In this document: piece after piece, positions 44,693-54,463 of the stretch
Position numbering within the stretch: position 1 is the first letter of the stretch
How the letters are laid out: every line of letters starts with the position of its first letter
Assembly: GCA_019635285.1 (NCBI GenBank)
Contig: JAHBZS010000009.1
Location: 1 to 64,000 of the forward strand
Length of the DNA stretch: 64,000 bases
Direction of reading: 5' to 3'
Origin: Rubrivivax sp.
Lineage (GTDB): Bacteria > Pseudomonadota > Gammaproteobacteria > Burkholderiales > Burkholderiaceae_C
Translations under genes and position numbers: made by a program
Notes under the pieces: generated by a model
Told to the model about the DNA's origin: nothing
Seen by the model: only the letters and a program-made list of their open reading frames with translations
Database searches by the model: none

Positions 44693-45865
44693 ATGGCCAA
44701 GGACACGCCGCTTCCGGTACGCAAGAGCCCCCCCAGCCGCGCCAAGCGCGCGCGCCCCGCCGGCCTGCGTGCCGCCGAAGCCGGCGACACCGCGCCACGG
44801 CTGGGCCGCAAGGCCATCGAGAAGCACGTGGTGCGCCAGACCACGCTGTCGCGCCAGGATGCCCAGGCGGCGGCGCTGAACGATCTGCTGCAGCACGCGG
44901 CCAAGGCCGCGCCGGGCGAGTCGCTGGAGGCGCTGAAGACCCTGCTGGCCGGCGCGTCCGGCGACGACGTGGTGGCGCTGCGGCGCATGCTCTTCGCCGA
45001 TGCCAAGCGCAAGGCAGCGCCGGCCGAGGACCCCGACCTGGAGCTGGCGCCGCGCTGGCGCGAAGGCGGCTACCCCTACAAGAACCTGATGTCGCGCAAG
45101 ACCTACGAGACGCAGAAGTACAAGCTGCAGGTGGAGCTGCTGAAGCTGCAGGCCTGGGTCAAGGACAGCGGCCAGCGGGTGCTGATCCTCTTCGAAGGCC
45201 GCGACGCGGCCGGCAAGGGCGGCGCGATCAAGCGCTTCATGGAGCACCTGAACCCGCGCGGCGCGCGCGTCGTCGCGCTGGAAAAGCCCAGCGAGGTGGA
45301 ACGCGGCCAGTGGTACTTCCAGCGCTACACGCAGCACCTGCCGACGCGCGGCGAGATCGTGCTCTTCGACCGCAGCTGGTACAACCGCGCCGGCGTCGAG
45401 CGCGTGATGGGCTTCTGCTCCAACGCCGAGTACGAGGAGTTCATGCGCCAGGCGCCGGAGTTCGAGCGCCACCTGGTGAAGAGCGGCATCCACCTGTTCA
45501 AGTTCTGGTTCTCGGTGAGCCGCGACGAGCAGCGCCGCCGCTTCAAGGAGCGGCGCGCGCACCCGCTGAAGCAGTGGAAGCTGAGCCCGGTGGACCTGGC
45601 GAGCCTGGACAAGTGGGGCGACTACACGGTGGCCAAGGAGCAGATGTTCCTGCACACCGACACCTCGGATGCGCCGTGGACCGTGATCAAGAGCGATTGC
45701 AAGAAGCGCGCGCGCCTCAACGCCATGCGCTACCTGCTGCACAGCCTGCCCTACGCCAACAAGGACGCGGCGGTGATCGGGCCGGTCGATACCCTGCTGG
45801 TCGGCCGGGCGGCGCTGGTGGCCGGCCGCAGCGAGGAGTTCTCGCCGGTCAGCACGCAGAGCTGA
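44693..45865 (+). CDS. ppk2: polyphosphate kinase 2 (class I)
   Basis: 390 residues. After a basic N-terminal tail (about 1-110) the single PPK2 domain carries Walker A FEGRDAAGKGGAIKR, Walker B VLFDRSWYNRAGVERVMGFC and the lid RRRFKERRAHPLKQWKLSP. PPK2 class I enzymes phosphorylate nucleoside diphosphates with polyphosphate. The ATG at 44693 begins MAKDTPLPV. The ahcY riboswitch begins about 20 bp after its stop. Confidence 0.95.
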   Translation: MAKDTPLPVRKSPPSRAKRARPAGLRAAEAGDTAPRLGRKAIEKHVVRQTTLSRQDAQAAALNDLLQHAAKAAPGESLEALKTLLAGASGDDVVALRRMLFADAKRKAAPAEDPDLELAPRWREGGYPYKNLMSRKTYETQKYKLQVELLKLQAWVKDSGQRVLILFEGRDAAGKGGAIKRFMEHLNPRGARVVALEKPSEVERGQWYFQRYTQHLPTRGEIVLFDRSWYNRAGVERVMGFCSNAEYEEFMRQAPEFERHLVKSGIHLFKFWFSVSRDEQRRRFKERRAHPLKQWKLSPVDLASLDKWGDYTVAKEQMFLHTDTSDAPWTVIKSDCKKRARLNAMRYLLHSLPYANKDAAVIGPVDTLLVGRAALVAGRSEEFSPVSTQS

Positions 45866-45872
45866 GCCCCGC

Positions 45873-45878
45873 TACAAT
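45873..45878 (+). promoter_or_regulatory. -10 element of the ahcY promoter
   Basis: TACAAT lies just after the ppk2 stop and 8 bases before the first paired base of the SAH riboswitch, which fits transcription starting at the riboswitch. No convincing -35 is seen. Confidence 0.5.
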
Positions 45879-45885
45879 TGCGGCT

Positions 45886-45980
45886 CCTTCCGAGGAGCGT
45901 TGCAACCTCCGTCCGCTGAGGCCAGGCTCGGAAGGCCTTCTTCTGCAACCGCGCTCACCTGCACGATCGGCGTGGGTGAG
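45886..45980 (+). ncRNA. S-adenosylhomocysteine (SAH) riboswitch
   Basis: The sequence fits the SAH aptamer: P1 of nine pairs (45886-45894 with 45927-45935), the conserved GAGCGTTGCAAC core, an inner stem CCTC/GAGG (45906-45909 with 45918-45921), AGGCTCGG, and a pseudoknot GAGCG (45895-45899) with CGCTC (45952-45956). CTCACC (45954-45959) can alternatively pair with GGTGAG (45975-45980), breaking the pseudoknot: a plausible expression platform. It should turn ahcY on when SAH accumulates. Confidence 0.92.
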
Positions 45981-46034
45981 TCTGTCGAACACCGCGTCCG
46001 CCGTGCAGGGTCTTCACGTTTGGAGCCCTGACCG

Positions 46035-47462
46035 ATGAATGCCGTTCTCAAATCCCCGCAAGACCATGCCGTGGCCGACCTGTCGCTCGCCGACTGGGGC
46101 CGCAAGGAAATCCGCATCGCCGAAAGCGAGATGCCCGCGCTGATGGCCATCCGCGAGGAATACGCCAAGAGCCAGCCGCTGAAGGGCGCGCGCGTCACCG
46201 GCAGCCTGCACATGACCATCCAGACCGCCGTGCTGGTGGAGACCCTGCAGGCGCTGGGCGCCGAGGTGCGCTGGGCCAGCTGCAACATCTTCAGCACCCA
46301 GGACCACGCGGCCGCCGCGCTGGTGGCCAAGGGCACGCCGGTGTTCGCCTACAAGGGCGAGACGCTGAAGGACTACTGGGACTACACGCACCGCATCTTC
46401 GACTTCGGGCCCAAGGGCAGCGATGCCGAAGGCCCGAACATGATCCTCGACGACGGCGGCGACGCCACGCTGCTGATGCACCTGGGCAAGCGCGCCGAGA
46501 AGGACGCATCGTTGCTCGCCCACCCCGGCAGCGAGGAGGAGCGCGAGCTCTTCGCCGCGATCAAGGCCAAGCTGGCCGAAGACCCCACCTGGTACAGCCG
46601 CAAGAGCGCCAAGATCATCGGCGTCACCGAAGAGACGACCACCGGAGTGCACCGCCTGAAGGAGATGAGCGCCAAGGGCACGCTGATGTTCCGCGCCATC
46701 AACGTCAACGACTCGGTGACGAAGAGCAAGTTCGACAACCTGTACGGCTGCCGCGAGAGCCTGGTGGACGGCATCAAGCGCGCCACCGACGTGATGATCG
46801 CCGGCAAGATCGCCGTCGTCGCCGGCTATGGCGACGTGGGCAAGGGCTCGGCGCAGGCGCTGCGCTCGTTGAGCGCGCAGGTCTGGGTGACCGAGGTCGA
46901 CCCGATCAACGCGCTGCAGGCCTGCATGGAAGGCTACCGCGTGGTGACCATGGACTGGGCCGCCGACAAGGCCGACATCTTCGTCACCACCACCGGCAAC
47001 AAGGACGTGATCACGCACGGCCACATGGCGGCGATGAAGAACAACGCCATCGTCTGCAACATCGGCCACTTCGACAACGAGATCCAGGTCGCCGCGCTGG
47101 AGAAGTACCAGTGGGAGGAGATCAAGCCGCAGGTGGACCACGTCATCTTCCCCGACGGCAAGCGCATCATCCTGCTGGCCAAGGGCCGGCTGGTGAACCT
47201 GGGCTGCGCCACCGGCCACCCGAGCTACGTGATGTCGTCCAGCTTCGCCAACCAGACGATCGCGCAGATCGAGCTGTTCACGCACAGCGACTACTACGAG
47301 CAGGGCAAGGTCTACGTGCTGCCCAAGCACCTGGACGAAAAGGTCGCGCGCCTGCAGCTGAAGACGCTGAACGCCGAGCTGACCACGCTCACCGAGGAGC
47401 AGGCGGCCTACATCGGCGTGCCGGTGCAGGGCCCGTACAAGCCCGACACCTACAGGTACTGA
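46035..47462 (+). CDS. ahcY: adenosylhomocysteinase
   Basis: 475 residues. It has the substrate-binding start [21 protein letters not shown], the NAD-binding [15 protein letters not shown], and the C-terminal dimerisation tail PYKPDTYRY that reaches into the neighbouring NAD site. It hydrolyses SAH to adenosine and homocysteine. Preceded by the SAH riboswitch, followed one base later by metF, so both are under one control. Confidence 0.98.
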   Translation: MNAVLKSPQDHAVADLSLADWGRKEIRIAESEMPALMAIREEYAKSQPLKGARVTGSLHMTIQTAVLVETLQALGAEVRWASCNIFSTQDHAAAALVAKGTPVFAYKGETLKDYWDYTHRIFDFGPKGSDAEGPNMILDDGGDATLLMHLGKRAEKDASLLAHPGSEEERELFAAIKAKLAEDPTWYSRKSAKIIGVTEETTTGVHRLKEMSAKGTLMFRAINVNDSVTKSKFDNLYGCRESLVDGIKRATDVMIAGKIAVVAGYGDVGKGSAQALRSLSAQVWVTEVDPINALQACMEGYRVVTMDWAADKADIFVTTTGNKDVITHGHMAAMKNNAIVCNIGHFDNEIQVAALEKYQWEEIKPQVDHVIFPDGKRIILLAKGRLVNLGCATGHPSYVMSSSFANQTIAQIELFTHSDYYEQGKVYVLPKHLDEKVARLQLKTLNAELTTLTEEQAAYIGVPVQGPYKPDTYRY

Positions 47463-47463
47463 C

Positions 47464-48291
47464 GTGCTGCCGGTTTCCTTCGAGTTCTTCCCGCCGAACA
47501 CGCCGGTGGGCGACGAGAAGCTGAAGGACGTGGTGCAGCAGCTGGGCACGCTGCGGCCGGAGTTCTTCAGCGTGACCTACGGCGCCGGCGGCGCCACGCG
47601 CGACAAGACGCTGCACACGGTGCGCGCCATCGCTGCGGCCGGCCACGAGGCCGCGCCGCACCTGTCGTGCGTGGGCTCGACGCGCGAGAGCATCGCCCAG
47701 ATCCTGGCCACCTACCGCGAACAGAAGATCCGCCGCATCGTCGCGCTGCGCGGCGACCTGCCCAGCGGCACCCACACCGCCGGCGAGTTCCGCTACGCCG
47801 CCGAGCTGGTGCGCTTCATCCGCGAGACGCAGGGCCCCGACTGGCTGATCGAGGTGGCCGCCTACCCCGAGTACCACCCCGACGCGCGCTACAGCGCCCG
47901 CGACCTGCAGCACTACGCCGACAAGGTGCGCGCCGGCGCGTCATCGGCGATCACCCAGTTCTTCTTCAACGCCGACGCCTACTTCCACTTCGTCGAGCAG
48001 TCGCGCAAGCTGGGCGCCGAGGTGCCGGTGGTGCCGGGCATCATGCCGTTCCACAACTACGCGAAGATCGCGCAGTTCGCGGCGCGCGACGGCATCGAGA
48101 TCCCGCGCTGGGTGGCGCTGAAGATGGAAGGCTACATGGACGACGCGGCGTCGATCCGCGCCTTTGGGCTGGACGTGGTCGCGGCGCTGTGCGAACGGCT
48201 CATCGCCGGCGGCGCGCCGGGCATCCACTTCTACACGATGAACCAGTCCGCGCTGACGCTGGAGCTGTGCCGGCGCCTGCGGCTGGGCTGA
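47464..48291 (+). CDS. metF: 5,10-methylenetetrahydrofolate reductase
   Basis: 275 residues from a GTG one base after the ahcY stop. VSFEFFPPNT, SVTYGAGG, RRIVALRGDLP and the ITQFFFNADAYFHFVE segment mark MetF, the FAD-dependent enzyme making 5-methyl-THF for homocysteine methylation. Co-transcribed with ahcY under the SAH riboswitch. Confidence 0.97.
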   Translation: MLPVSFEFFPPNTPVGDEKLKDVVQQLGTLRPEFFSVTYGAGGATRDKTLHTVRAIAAAGHEAAPHLSCVGSTRESIAQILATYREQKIRRIVALRGDLPSGTHTAGEFRYAAELVRFIRETQGPDWLIEVAAYPEYHPDARYSARDLQHYADKVRAGASSAITQFFFNADAYFHFVEQSRKLGAEVPVVPGIMPFHNYAKIAQFAARDGIEIPRWVALKMEGYMDDAASIRAFGLDVVAALCERLIAGGAPGIHFYTMNQSALTLELCRRLRLG

Positions 48292-48885
48292 TCAGCCGCG
48301 TTGCCAGGCCACGCCGTCCTCGACCAGCATCGCGTCCAGCGGCACGTCGTGCGGCTCGGCCTGCAGCCACGGCACGAAGCCGTGCGCGAAGCCCACGCCG
48401 ACGGTGGCGGGCCGCGGCTGCAGCCCGGCCAGCGTGCGGTCGTAGAAGCCGCCGCCGTAGCCCAGGCGCAGCCCCTGCGGCCCGTAGCCGACGCAGGGCA
48501 CCAGCAGCAGTTCGGGTTCGAACTGCGCGGTGTCCTTGGGCTTGGGGATACCGTAGGCGTCCTCCTCCATCGGGCAGCCGGGGAACCACACGTGGAAGCG
48601 CAGCTGCTTGGTGTCGCGGTCGATCACCGGCAGGCCGATGCGCCGGGCCGGGTCGGCCTCGCTCCAGCGGAACAGCGCCGGCAGCGCGTCGAACTCGCCC
48701 TTGATCGGCCAGTAGGCGCCGATGCTGCGCTCGCTGCGGCCCACCAGCCACACGCGCAGCACCTCCTGCAGGTGCACCGAGCGCTGGTGGCGGTCGGCCA
48801 TGGCCAGGCGCTCGGCCTGCAGCTGGCGGCGCAGCGTGAGCTTGTCGCGCGTCGGCTCGAGGGGCAGCTTGAAGGGGTCGCTCAT
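48292..48885 (-). CDS. 5-formyltetrahydrofolate cyclo-ligase
   Basis: 197 residues. TRDKLTLRRQLQAERLAM opens the enzyme, and the ATP/folate-site segments GYGPQGLRLGYGGGFYDRTLA follow. It returns 5-formyl-THF to the active folate pool with ATP. It is convergent with metF, another one-carbon gene. ATG 48885 begins MSDPFKL; an ATG further up at 48906 is less likely. Confidence 0.92.
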   Translation of the reverse strand: MSDPFKLPLEPTRDKLTLRRQLQAERLAMADRHQRSVHLQEVLRVWLVGRSERSIGAYWPIKGEFDALPALFRWSEADPARRIGLPVIDRDTKQLRFHVWFPGCPMEEDAYGIPKPKDTAQFEPELLLVPCVGYGPQGLRLGYGGGFYDRTLAGLQPRPATVGVGFAHGFVPWLQAEPHDVPLDAMLVEDGVAWQRG

Positions 48886-48929
48886 GCCGCTATTGTGACG
48901 GGCCACCCCTGGACGCGCGGCCCGCGGTC

Positions 48930-49343
48930 ATGCCACAGTCGCGCATGCCGCCCCGCGACGCTCTCGTCGAGCATTGCCTGGAACTGCTGGCCCCCTGCGG
49001 CGCGGTCAGTGCGCAGCGCATGTTCGGCGGCCACGGCCTGCGCATCGACGGCGTGTTCATGGCGCTGATCGCCTTCGAGCGCCTGTACCTCAAGGTCGAC
49101 GCGCAGACCCGCCCGCGCTTCGAGGCCGCCGGCTGCGAAGCTTTCGTCTACGAGGCCAAGGGCAAGCGCGTGTCGCTGGGCTACTGGACCGCGCCGCCGC
49201 AGGCGCTGGAGTCGCCCGACGACATGCGCCCCTGGGCGCGCCTGGCGCTGGAGGCCGCCTTGCGCGCGCGCAGCCAGCCCGCCAGGCGCCGCGCCCCCGG
49301 ACGCAGTGAGAAAATGCCGCATGCGCCAGCGTCGAAGCGCTAG
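48930..49343 (+). CDS. TfoX N-terminal domain protein
   Basis: 137 residues. PCGAVSAQRMFGGHGLRIDGVFMALI and LYLKVD are the TfoX N-domain; only this domain is present, as in many stand-alone copies. A basic C-terminal tail (RRRAPGRSEK) follows. TfoX proteins affect competence gene expression in some bacteria; here function is unknown. ATG 48945 is an alternative start. Confidence 0.83.
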   Translation: MPQSRMPPRDALVEHCLELLAPCGAVSAQRMFGGHGLRIDGVFMALIAFERLYLKVDAQTRPRFEAAGCEAFVYEAKGKRVSLGYWTAPPQALESPDDMRPWARLALEAALRARSQPARRRAPGRSEKMPHAPASKR

Positions 49344-49365
49344 ATTCCCTTCGTTGCCCAGAGCC

Positions 49366-51402
49366 ATGACGCTTCGATCCGTGTTCCACCCCCTGGCCCG
49401 CACCAGCGGCTGGGTGGTCCTCGCGCTGCTGCTGTCGGTGGCGGCGCCCGTCGCGCGCGCGCAGTCCGAGCACCAGGTGGTGCTCGATGCCCGCGAAGCC
49501 TTCCGCAAGAAGGACCGTGTCCAGCTGGTCAACGCCGGCGTGGCCGCGCGCCAGCATCCGCTGGCCTCGTGGGTCGAATACTGGGAGCTGACCAACCGGC
49601 TGGGCGCCGCGCAGGTCGACGAGATCGAGACCTTCTATGCGCGCTGGCCGGGCACCTACGTCGAGGACCGGCTGCGCAACGACTGGCTGCTCGAACTGGG
49701 CCGGCGCCGCGACTGGGCCAACTTCAGCCGCGACTACCCGCGCTTTCGCATGAACGACGACCGCGAGGTCAGCTGCTATGCGCTGCTGACGCGGCATCTG
49801 TCGGGGCAGGACGTGCGTGACGACGCGCGTGCCGCCTGGTTTGCGCAGCGCGACCTGGACGACGGCTGCAACCTGCTGGCCAGCACCTTGTTCGCCGCCG
49901 GCCAGCTGGTCGACGCCGACGCGTGGCAGAAGGCGCGGCTGGCCATCGAGCAGAACCGGCCGCGTGCGGCGCGCGCCGCGGCCGGCTTCGTCAGCCCGGC
50001 GGCGGCGACGGCGGTCAACGAACTGGCCGACAACCCGGCGCGTTATCTGGCGCGCAAGGCCTCGGCGGACAAGGGCAGCGCGGCCGAGCTGACCACGCTG
50101 GCGCTGATGCGCCTGGCCGACAACGATGCGCAGGCCGCCGCGTTGCAGCTGAAGGAGCGCTGGCAGGCGGCGCTGCCCGCGCCGCTGGCCGCGCTGGCCT
50201 GGGCCACCGCCGCCAAGGAGGCCGCGACCAAGCTGATGCCCGAGGCCGTGCCGTGGTACCAGCGCGCCTGGAGCTTGCGCAAGGACGTGGCCGACGGGCG
50301 GCGCGACCCGGCGCCCTGGTCCGACGACACCCTGGCCTGGCAGGTGCGTGCCGCGCTGCGCTACGACGGCCGCCAGGAGGAGCGCTGGGCCCTGGTGAGC
50401 CAGGCCCTGGACGCCATGAGCCCGGCCGAGCAGAAGGAGCCCACGTGGGTCTACTGGCGCGCCCGTGCGCTGCAGGGCCTGGCCAAGACGGGCGAGGCGG
50501 GCGACGCCCAGCGCCAGCTGGCCCGCGTGCAGCTGGAGTCGATCGCCGGGCAGATGCACTTCTACGGCAAGCTGGCCAACGAAGACCTGGGCGGCACGGT
50601 GCAGCTGCCGCCCAAGCCGGCGCCGCTGACGCCGGCCGAGCGCGACGCCGCGCGCAAGAACCCGGGCTTCGAGCGCGCGCTGCTGCTCATCGCCATCGGC
50701 CTGCGCAACGAAGGCGTGCGCGAGTGGAACTTCACCTTGCGCGGCTTGAACGACCGCGAGCTGCTGGCCGCGGCGCAGCTGGCCTGCGACCGCGAGGTCT
50801 GGGACCGCTGCATCAACACCAGCGACCGCACGCGCGCCGAGGTCGACATGGCGCAGCGCTTCCCGATGCCCTATCGCCAGGAGGTGGTGGCGCAGGCGCG
50901 CGCGATCGGCCTGGACCCGGCCTACATCTACGGGCTCATCCGCCAAGAATCGCGCTTCATCATGGATGCGCGCTCCAACGTCGGCGCGTCGGGGCTGATG
51001 CAGATCATGCCGGCGACGGCGCGCTGGACGGCCAAGAAGCTGGGCCTGGACTACAAGCCGGACATGATCGCCGACCGCGACATCAACCTGCGCCTGGGCA
51101 CCGCCTACCTGAAGCTGGTGCTCGACGACTTCGACGGCTCGCAGGCGCTGGCCGCGGCGGCCTACAACGCCGGGCCCGGACGGCCGCGCCGCTGGCGCGA
51201 GGGGCCTTTGCTCGAACCGGCCGCCTGGGCCGAGAACATCCCCTTCGCCGAGACGCGCGACTACGTGAAGAAGGTGCTGTCCAATGCCGTGTACTACAAC
51301 GCGCTGCTGGGCGGCAAGTCGGTCTCGCTGAAGGCGCAGCTCGGGCCGCAGATCGGGCCGCGCGACGCGCGCGCGCCGGCGCCGGACAAGGAGCTGCCTT
51401 GA
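49366..51402 (+). CDS. soluble lytic murein transglycosylase (Slt-type)
   Basis: 678 residues from ATG 49366, which starts a signal peptide (WVVLALLLSVAAPVARAQ); upstream starts at 49306 and 49321 overlap the TfoX gene. A long helical superhelix (about 40-500) precedes the SLT domain with YGLIRQESRF (catalytic Glu), NVGASGLMQIMPATA and AAAAYNAGPGRPRRW. It cleaves peptidoglycan glycan strands in the periplasm to 1,6-anhydro products. Confidence 0.93.
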   Translation: MTLRSVFHPLARTSGWVVLALLLSVAAPVARAQSEHQVVLDAREAFRKKDRVQLVNAGVAARQHPLASWVEYWELTNRLGAAQVDEIETFYARWPGTYVEDRLRNDWLLELGRRRDWANFSRDYPRFRMNDDREVSCYALLTRHLSGQDVRDDARAAWFAQRDLDDGCNLLASTLFAAGQLVDADAWQKARLAIEQNRPRAARAAAGFVSPAAATAVNELADNPARYLARKASADKGSAAELTTLALMRLADNDAQAAALQLKERWQAALPAPLAALAWATAAKEAATKLMPEAVPWYQRAWSLRKDVADGRRDPAPWSDDTLAWQVRAALRYDGRQEERWALVSQALDAMSPAEQKEPTWVYWRARALQGLAKTGEAGDAQRQLARVQLESIAGQMHFYGKLANEDLGGTVQLPPKPAPLTPAERDAARKNPGFERALLLIAIGLRNEGVREWNFTLRGLNDRELLAAAQLACDREVWDRCINTSDRTRAEVDMAQRFPMPYRQEVVAQARAIGLDPAYIYGLIRQESRFIMDARSNVGASGLMQIMPATARWTAKKLGLDYKPDMIADRDINLRLGTAYLKLVLDDFDGSQALAAAAYNAGPGRPRRWREGPLLEPAAWAENIPFAETRDYVKKVLSNAVYYNALLGGKSVSLKAQLGPQIGPRDARAPAPDKELP

Positions 51403-51475
51403 GCCCGTGCGCCGCCGCTCACCGCCGGCGGGCGCCGCCGCGCCGGGACGATGCCGCCGCGGCCCTGGAGGCGGC

Positions 51476-52438
51476 ATGACGGCCTGGCCCAAGCGCATCC
51501 TGCTGCTCGGCGGCACCGGCTTCGTCGGCCGCTCGGTGTGCGAGCGGCTGGTCGAGCGCGACGCCGACACGCGCATCACCGTGGCCACGCGGCGGCTGTC
51601 CCGGGCCAGGGCGGTGCAGTTCCTGCCGACGGTGGACCCGGTGCAGTGCGACTTGCACGACGACGCCCAGCTGACGCGCCTGGTCGCCGGGCACGACGCC
51701 GTCATCCAGCTCATCGCCATCCTGCACGGCAGCGCCGACGATTTCCAGCAGGTGCACGTGCGCCTGGCGCAACGCCTGGCGGCGGCCTGCGCGGCCACCG
51801 GCGTCAAGCGCGTGCTGCAGGTCAGCGCGCTGGGCGCGTCGGCGGACGCACCGTCGCATTACCTGCGCAGCAAGGCCGAGGCCGAAGCGGTGCTGCGCGC
51901 CGCCCCGCTGGCGTTGAGCGTGCTGCGCCCGTCGGTCATCTTCGGCGCGGGCGACGATTTCCTGAACCTGTTCGCGGCGCTGCAGTCGGTGGCGCCGCTG
52001 ATGCCGCTGGCCGGCGCCGACGCGCGCTTCCAGCCGGTCTGGGTCGAGGACGTGTCCGAAGCGCTGATGCGCTGCCTGGCGCAGACGGCCACCATCGGCC
52101 AGACCTATGAATGCGCCGGTCCGCAGGTCTTCACGCTGGCCGAACTGGTGCGCCTGGCCGGCCGGCTGTGCGGCCACGAGCGGCCGCTGCTGCCCCTGCC
52201 CGAGTGGCTGGGCCGGCTGCAGGCCGGCTTGATGGAGCTGCTGCCCGGCGTGCCGCTGCTGTCGCGCGACAACCTGCGGTCGATGCGCGTGCCCAACGTC
52301 GCCAGCGCACAGCTGCCCGGCCTGCGCGCGCTGGGCATCGAGCCGGCCGCGTTGCAGGCCGTGGCGCCGGGCTACCTGTCGCCGGGCCAGGGCGTGGCCC
52401 GCCTGAACCGCTGGCGCGCGGCACGCGCCCACGTCTAA
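51476..52438 (+). CDS. NDUFA9-like NAD(P)-binding protein (atypical SDR)
   Basis: 320 residues, with GGAGG well placed before the ATG. Rossmann start ILLLGGTGFVGRSVCERL, then VLQVSALGASADAPSHYLRSKAEAE and LRPSVIFGAGDDFLN. This is the complex-I NDUFA9 subunit family, often coupled to a transglycosylase gene in betaproteobacteria. The catalytic triad is altered, as expected for structural or NAD(P)H-binding members. Confidence 0.85.
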   Translation: MTAWPKRILLLGGTGFVGRSVCERLVERDADTRITVATRRLSRARAVQFLPTVDPVQCDLHDDAQLTRLVAGHDAVIQLIAILHGSADDFQQVHVRLAQRLAAACAATGVKRVLQVSALGASADAPSHYLRSKAEAEAVLRAAPLALSVLRPSVIFGAGDDFLNLFAALQSVAPLMPLAGADARFQPVWVEDVSEALMRCLAQTATIGQTYECAGPQVFTLAELVRLAGRLCGHERPLLPLPEWLGRLQAGLMELLPGVPLLSRDNLRSMRVPNVASAQLPGLRALGIEPAALQAVAPGYLSPGQGVARLNRWRAARAHV

Positions 52439-52468
52439 CGGGGCCTGAGGAGGCCTGAGGAGCCGGGC

Positions 52469-53158
52469 ATGCCCCTGCAGCTGTACATCGGCAACAAGAA
52501 CTACTCGTCGTGGTCGATGCGGCCCTGGGTGCTGATGCGCCAGCTGGGCATCGGCTTCGAAGAGATCGCGCTGCGCTTCGACTTCGGCGAGGGCTCGCCC
52601 TTCCGCCGCACCGTGGCCCGCGTCAGCCCGGCCGGCCGGGTGCCGGTGCTGGTGGACGACGGCTTCGCGGTGTGGGACACGCTGGCCATCGCCGAGTACC
52701 TGCACGAGCGCTTTCCCGCAGCCGGCGTGTGGCCCGAGGCGCCGCAGGCGCGGGCCCGCGCGCGCACGCTGTGCGCCGAGATGCATGCGGGCTTCGGCGC
52801 GCTGCGCCAGCATTGCCCGATGAACATCGAGGCCCATCTGCCGGAGGTCGGCCGCCGGCTGGTGGCGGAGCTGCCCGAACTGCGCCGCGACCTCGAACGC
52901 ATCGGCCAGATGTGGGGCGAGCAGCTGGCGGCCAGCGGCGGGCCGATGCTCTTCGGCCGCTTCAGCGCGGCCGATGCGTTCTACGCGCCGGTGTGCTCGC
53001 GCATCGTCACCCACGCGCTGCCGCTGCCGGAGGCGGCCGCGGCCTATGTGTCGCGCGTGCTGGCGCTGCCCAGCGTGCGCACCTGGGTCGACGCCGCGCT
53101 GGCCGAACACGACTTCATCGCCGAGGACGAACCCTACCGGCAGCCGCCGGCGGGCTGA
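52469..53158 (+). CDS. glutathione S-transferase family protein
   Basis: 229 residues. Thioredoxin-like N-domain (LYIGNKNYSSWSMRPWVLMRQ, with Ser as the likely thiol-activating residue; GRVPVLVDDGFAVWDTLAIAEYL, the SNAIL-like element) and helical C-domain (LFGRFSAADAFYAPV). Electrophile detoxification is the general role. Confidence 0.9.
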   Translation: MPLQLYIGNKNYSSWSMRPWVLMRQLGIGFEEIALRFDFGEGSPFRRTVARVSPAGRVPVLVDDGFAVWDTLAIAEYLHERFPAAGVWPEAPQARARARTLCAEMHAGFGALRQHCPMNIEAHLPEVGRRLVAELPELRRDLERIGQMWGEQLAASGGPMLFGRFSAADAFYAPVCSRIVTHALPLPEAAAAYVSRVLALPSVRTWVDAALAEHDFIAEDEPYRQPPAG

Positions 53159-53159
53159 G

Positions 53160-53351
53160 CTACAGCAGCGCGCCGATGCCCATGGCCACCAGGCTCAGCA
53201 GCAGGCTGCTGGCCAGGGGCACGAACCAGTCGCGGCCGCCGAGGCGGAAGCTGAAGTCCCCGGGCAGGCGGCCCAGCCCGATGCGCTGCAGCCAGCCCTT
53301 CAGGCCGTTGACCAGCAAGCAGGCCAGCAGGAAGACGATCAGCCAGCGCAT
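53160..53351 (-). CDS. DUF2905 small membrane protein
   Basis: 63 residues, two membrane segments (LIVFLLACLLVNGL; VPLASSLLLSLVAMGIGALL) joined by the conserved GLGRLPGDFSFRLGG loop of DUF2905. Its ATG overlaps the stop of the MidA gene by one base. Unknown role. Confidence 0.87.
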   Translation of the reverse strand: MRWLIVFLLACLLVNGLKGWLQRIGLGRLPGDFSFRLGGRDWFVPLASSLLLSLVAMGIGALL

Positions 53352-54445
53352 CACAGTCGGTGGCTGCGGTCGCCGCTGCGAAAGCCCAGCGCGTCGAGCT
53401 CGACGCCACGCGCCAGGCCGAGCACCTTGAACAGCTCGCCCATCTCGTGCTCGTGGATCAGCCGCTGCGCGGCGATGGCCTCGGGCAGCGGTGCGTCCAG
53501 CATCAGCGCGGGCAGCCCGCAGTTGATGAGGAAGCGCGCCTGCGAGGTGTAGCCCAGCACTGTCAGGCCGGCGTCCTGCGCGGCCAGCGCGATGCCGCTG
53601 AAGTTGACGTGCGCGGTGATGTCCTTCTGGCCGACATCGGACAACGGGTCGGCGTCGGCGCGGTGCGCGCGGTGGCACATCAGCGTGCCGCCGCTGCGCT
53701 GCGGGTGGTAGTACTCGGACTCGGGGAAGCCGTAGTCGATGAAGAACGCCACCGCACGGCCCATGCGCTCGGCCAGGGTGCGCACGAAGGCCTCGGCCTG
53801 CGGGTGGATCTCGACCACCGCGCCAGGCACCGCGTCGTGCGGCGGCGGGCGCAGCGCGGTCGGCCGGTCCTGCCAGGCGAAGGCGTCGCCGTCGGCGCGC
53901 ACCCCGCGCTCGAACCACTGCTTGCCGTCCCAGTGCAGCAGCTGCACCGGCAGGGCGTCGAGCAGCTCGTTGCCGAGCAGCACGCCGTCGATGCGCTCGG
54001 GCAGGCGGTCGTGCCACTGCAGCTTGCCCGCCCACGGCTGCAGGCGCTGCGCCTGGCGCTCGCGCAGCACGGCCGACAGCTCGACCACGTGGTAGGCCGT
54101 GACCTGCTCGCCCAGTGCCGCCAGCAACTGCGCGGCCAGCGCGCCCGAGCCGGCGCCGAATTCCCACACCTCGCCGCTGGCGCAGGCCTGCAGCGCCTGC
54201 GCCACCTGCACGGCCAGCGCGCGGCCGAACAGCGGCGACATCTCCGGCGCGGTGGCGAAATCGCTGCCGGTGTCGGGCATCGTGCCGAACTTGCGGTGGT
54301 GGTTGGCGTAGTAGCCCAGACCGGGCTCGTACAGCGCCAGCGACATGAAGCGGTCGAAGGGCAGCCAGCCGCCCTCATCGCGCAGCACCTCGAGAATGCG
54401 CTGCGGCAGCGGCGCCGATAAAATTGCCGATTGGCTTTCGCCCAT
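53351..54445 (-). CDS. SAM-dependent methyltransferase, MidA/NDUFAF7 family
   Basis: 364 residues. DRFMSLALYEPGLGYYANHHRKFG, GSDFATAPEMSPLFGRALA and the SAM-site EFGAGSGALAAQLLAALG are the family blocks, with LLGNELLDALPV after. Eukaryotic NDUFAF7/MidA methylates an Arg of complex I; bacterial targets are unproven. It starts 18 bp from the divergent pteridine reductase gene. Confidence 0.92.
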   Translation of the reverse strand: MGESQSAILSAPLPQRILEVLRDEGGWLPFDRFMSLALYEPGLGYYANHHRKFGTMPDTGSDFATAPEMSPLFGRALAVQVAQALQACASGEVWEFGAGSGALAAQLLAALGEQVTAYHVVELSAVLRERQAQRLQPWAGKLQWHDRLPERIDGVLLGNELLDALPVQLLHWDGKQWFERGVRADGDAFAWQDRPTALRPPPHDAVPGAVVEIHPQAEAFVRTLAERMGRAVAFFIDYGFPESEYYHPQRSGGTLMCHRAHRADADPLSDVGQKDITAHVNFSGIALAAQDAGLTVLGYTSQARFLINCGLPALMLDAPLPEAIAAQRLIHEHEMGELFKVLGLARGVELDALGFRSGDRSHRL

Positions 54446-54463
54446 GAATCGATTGTAGGAAGC

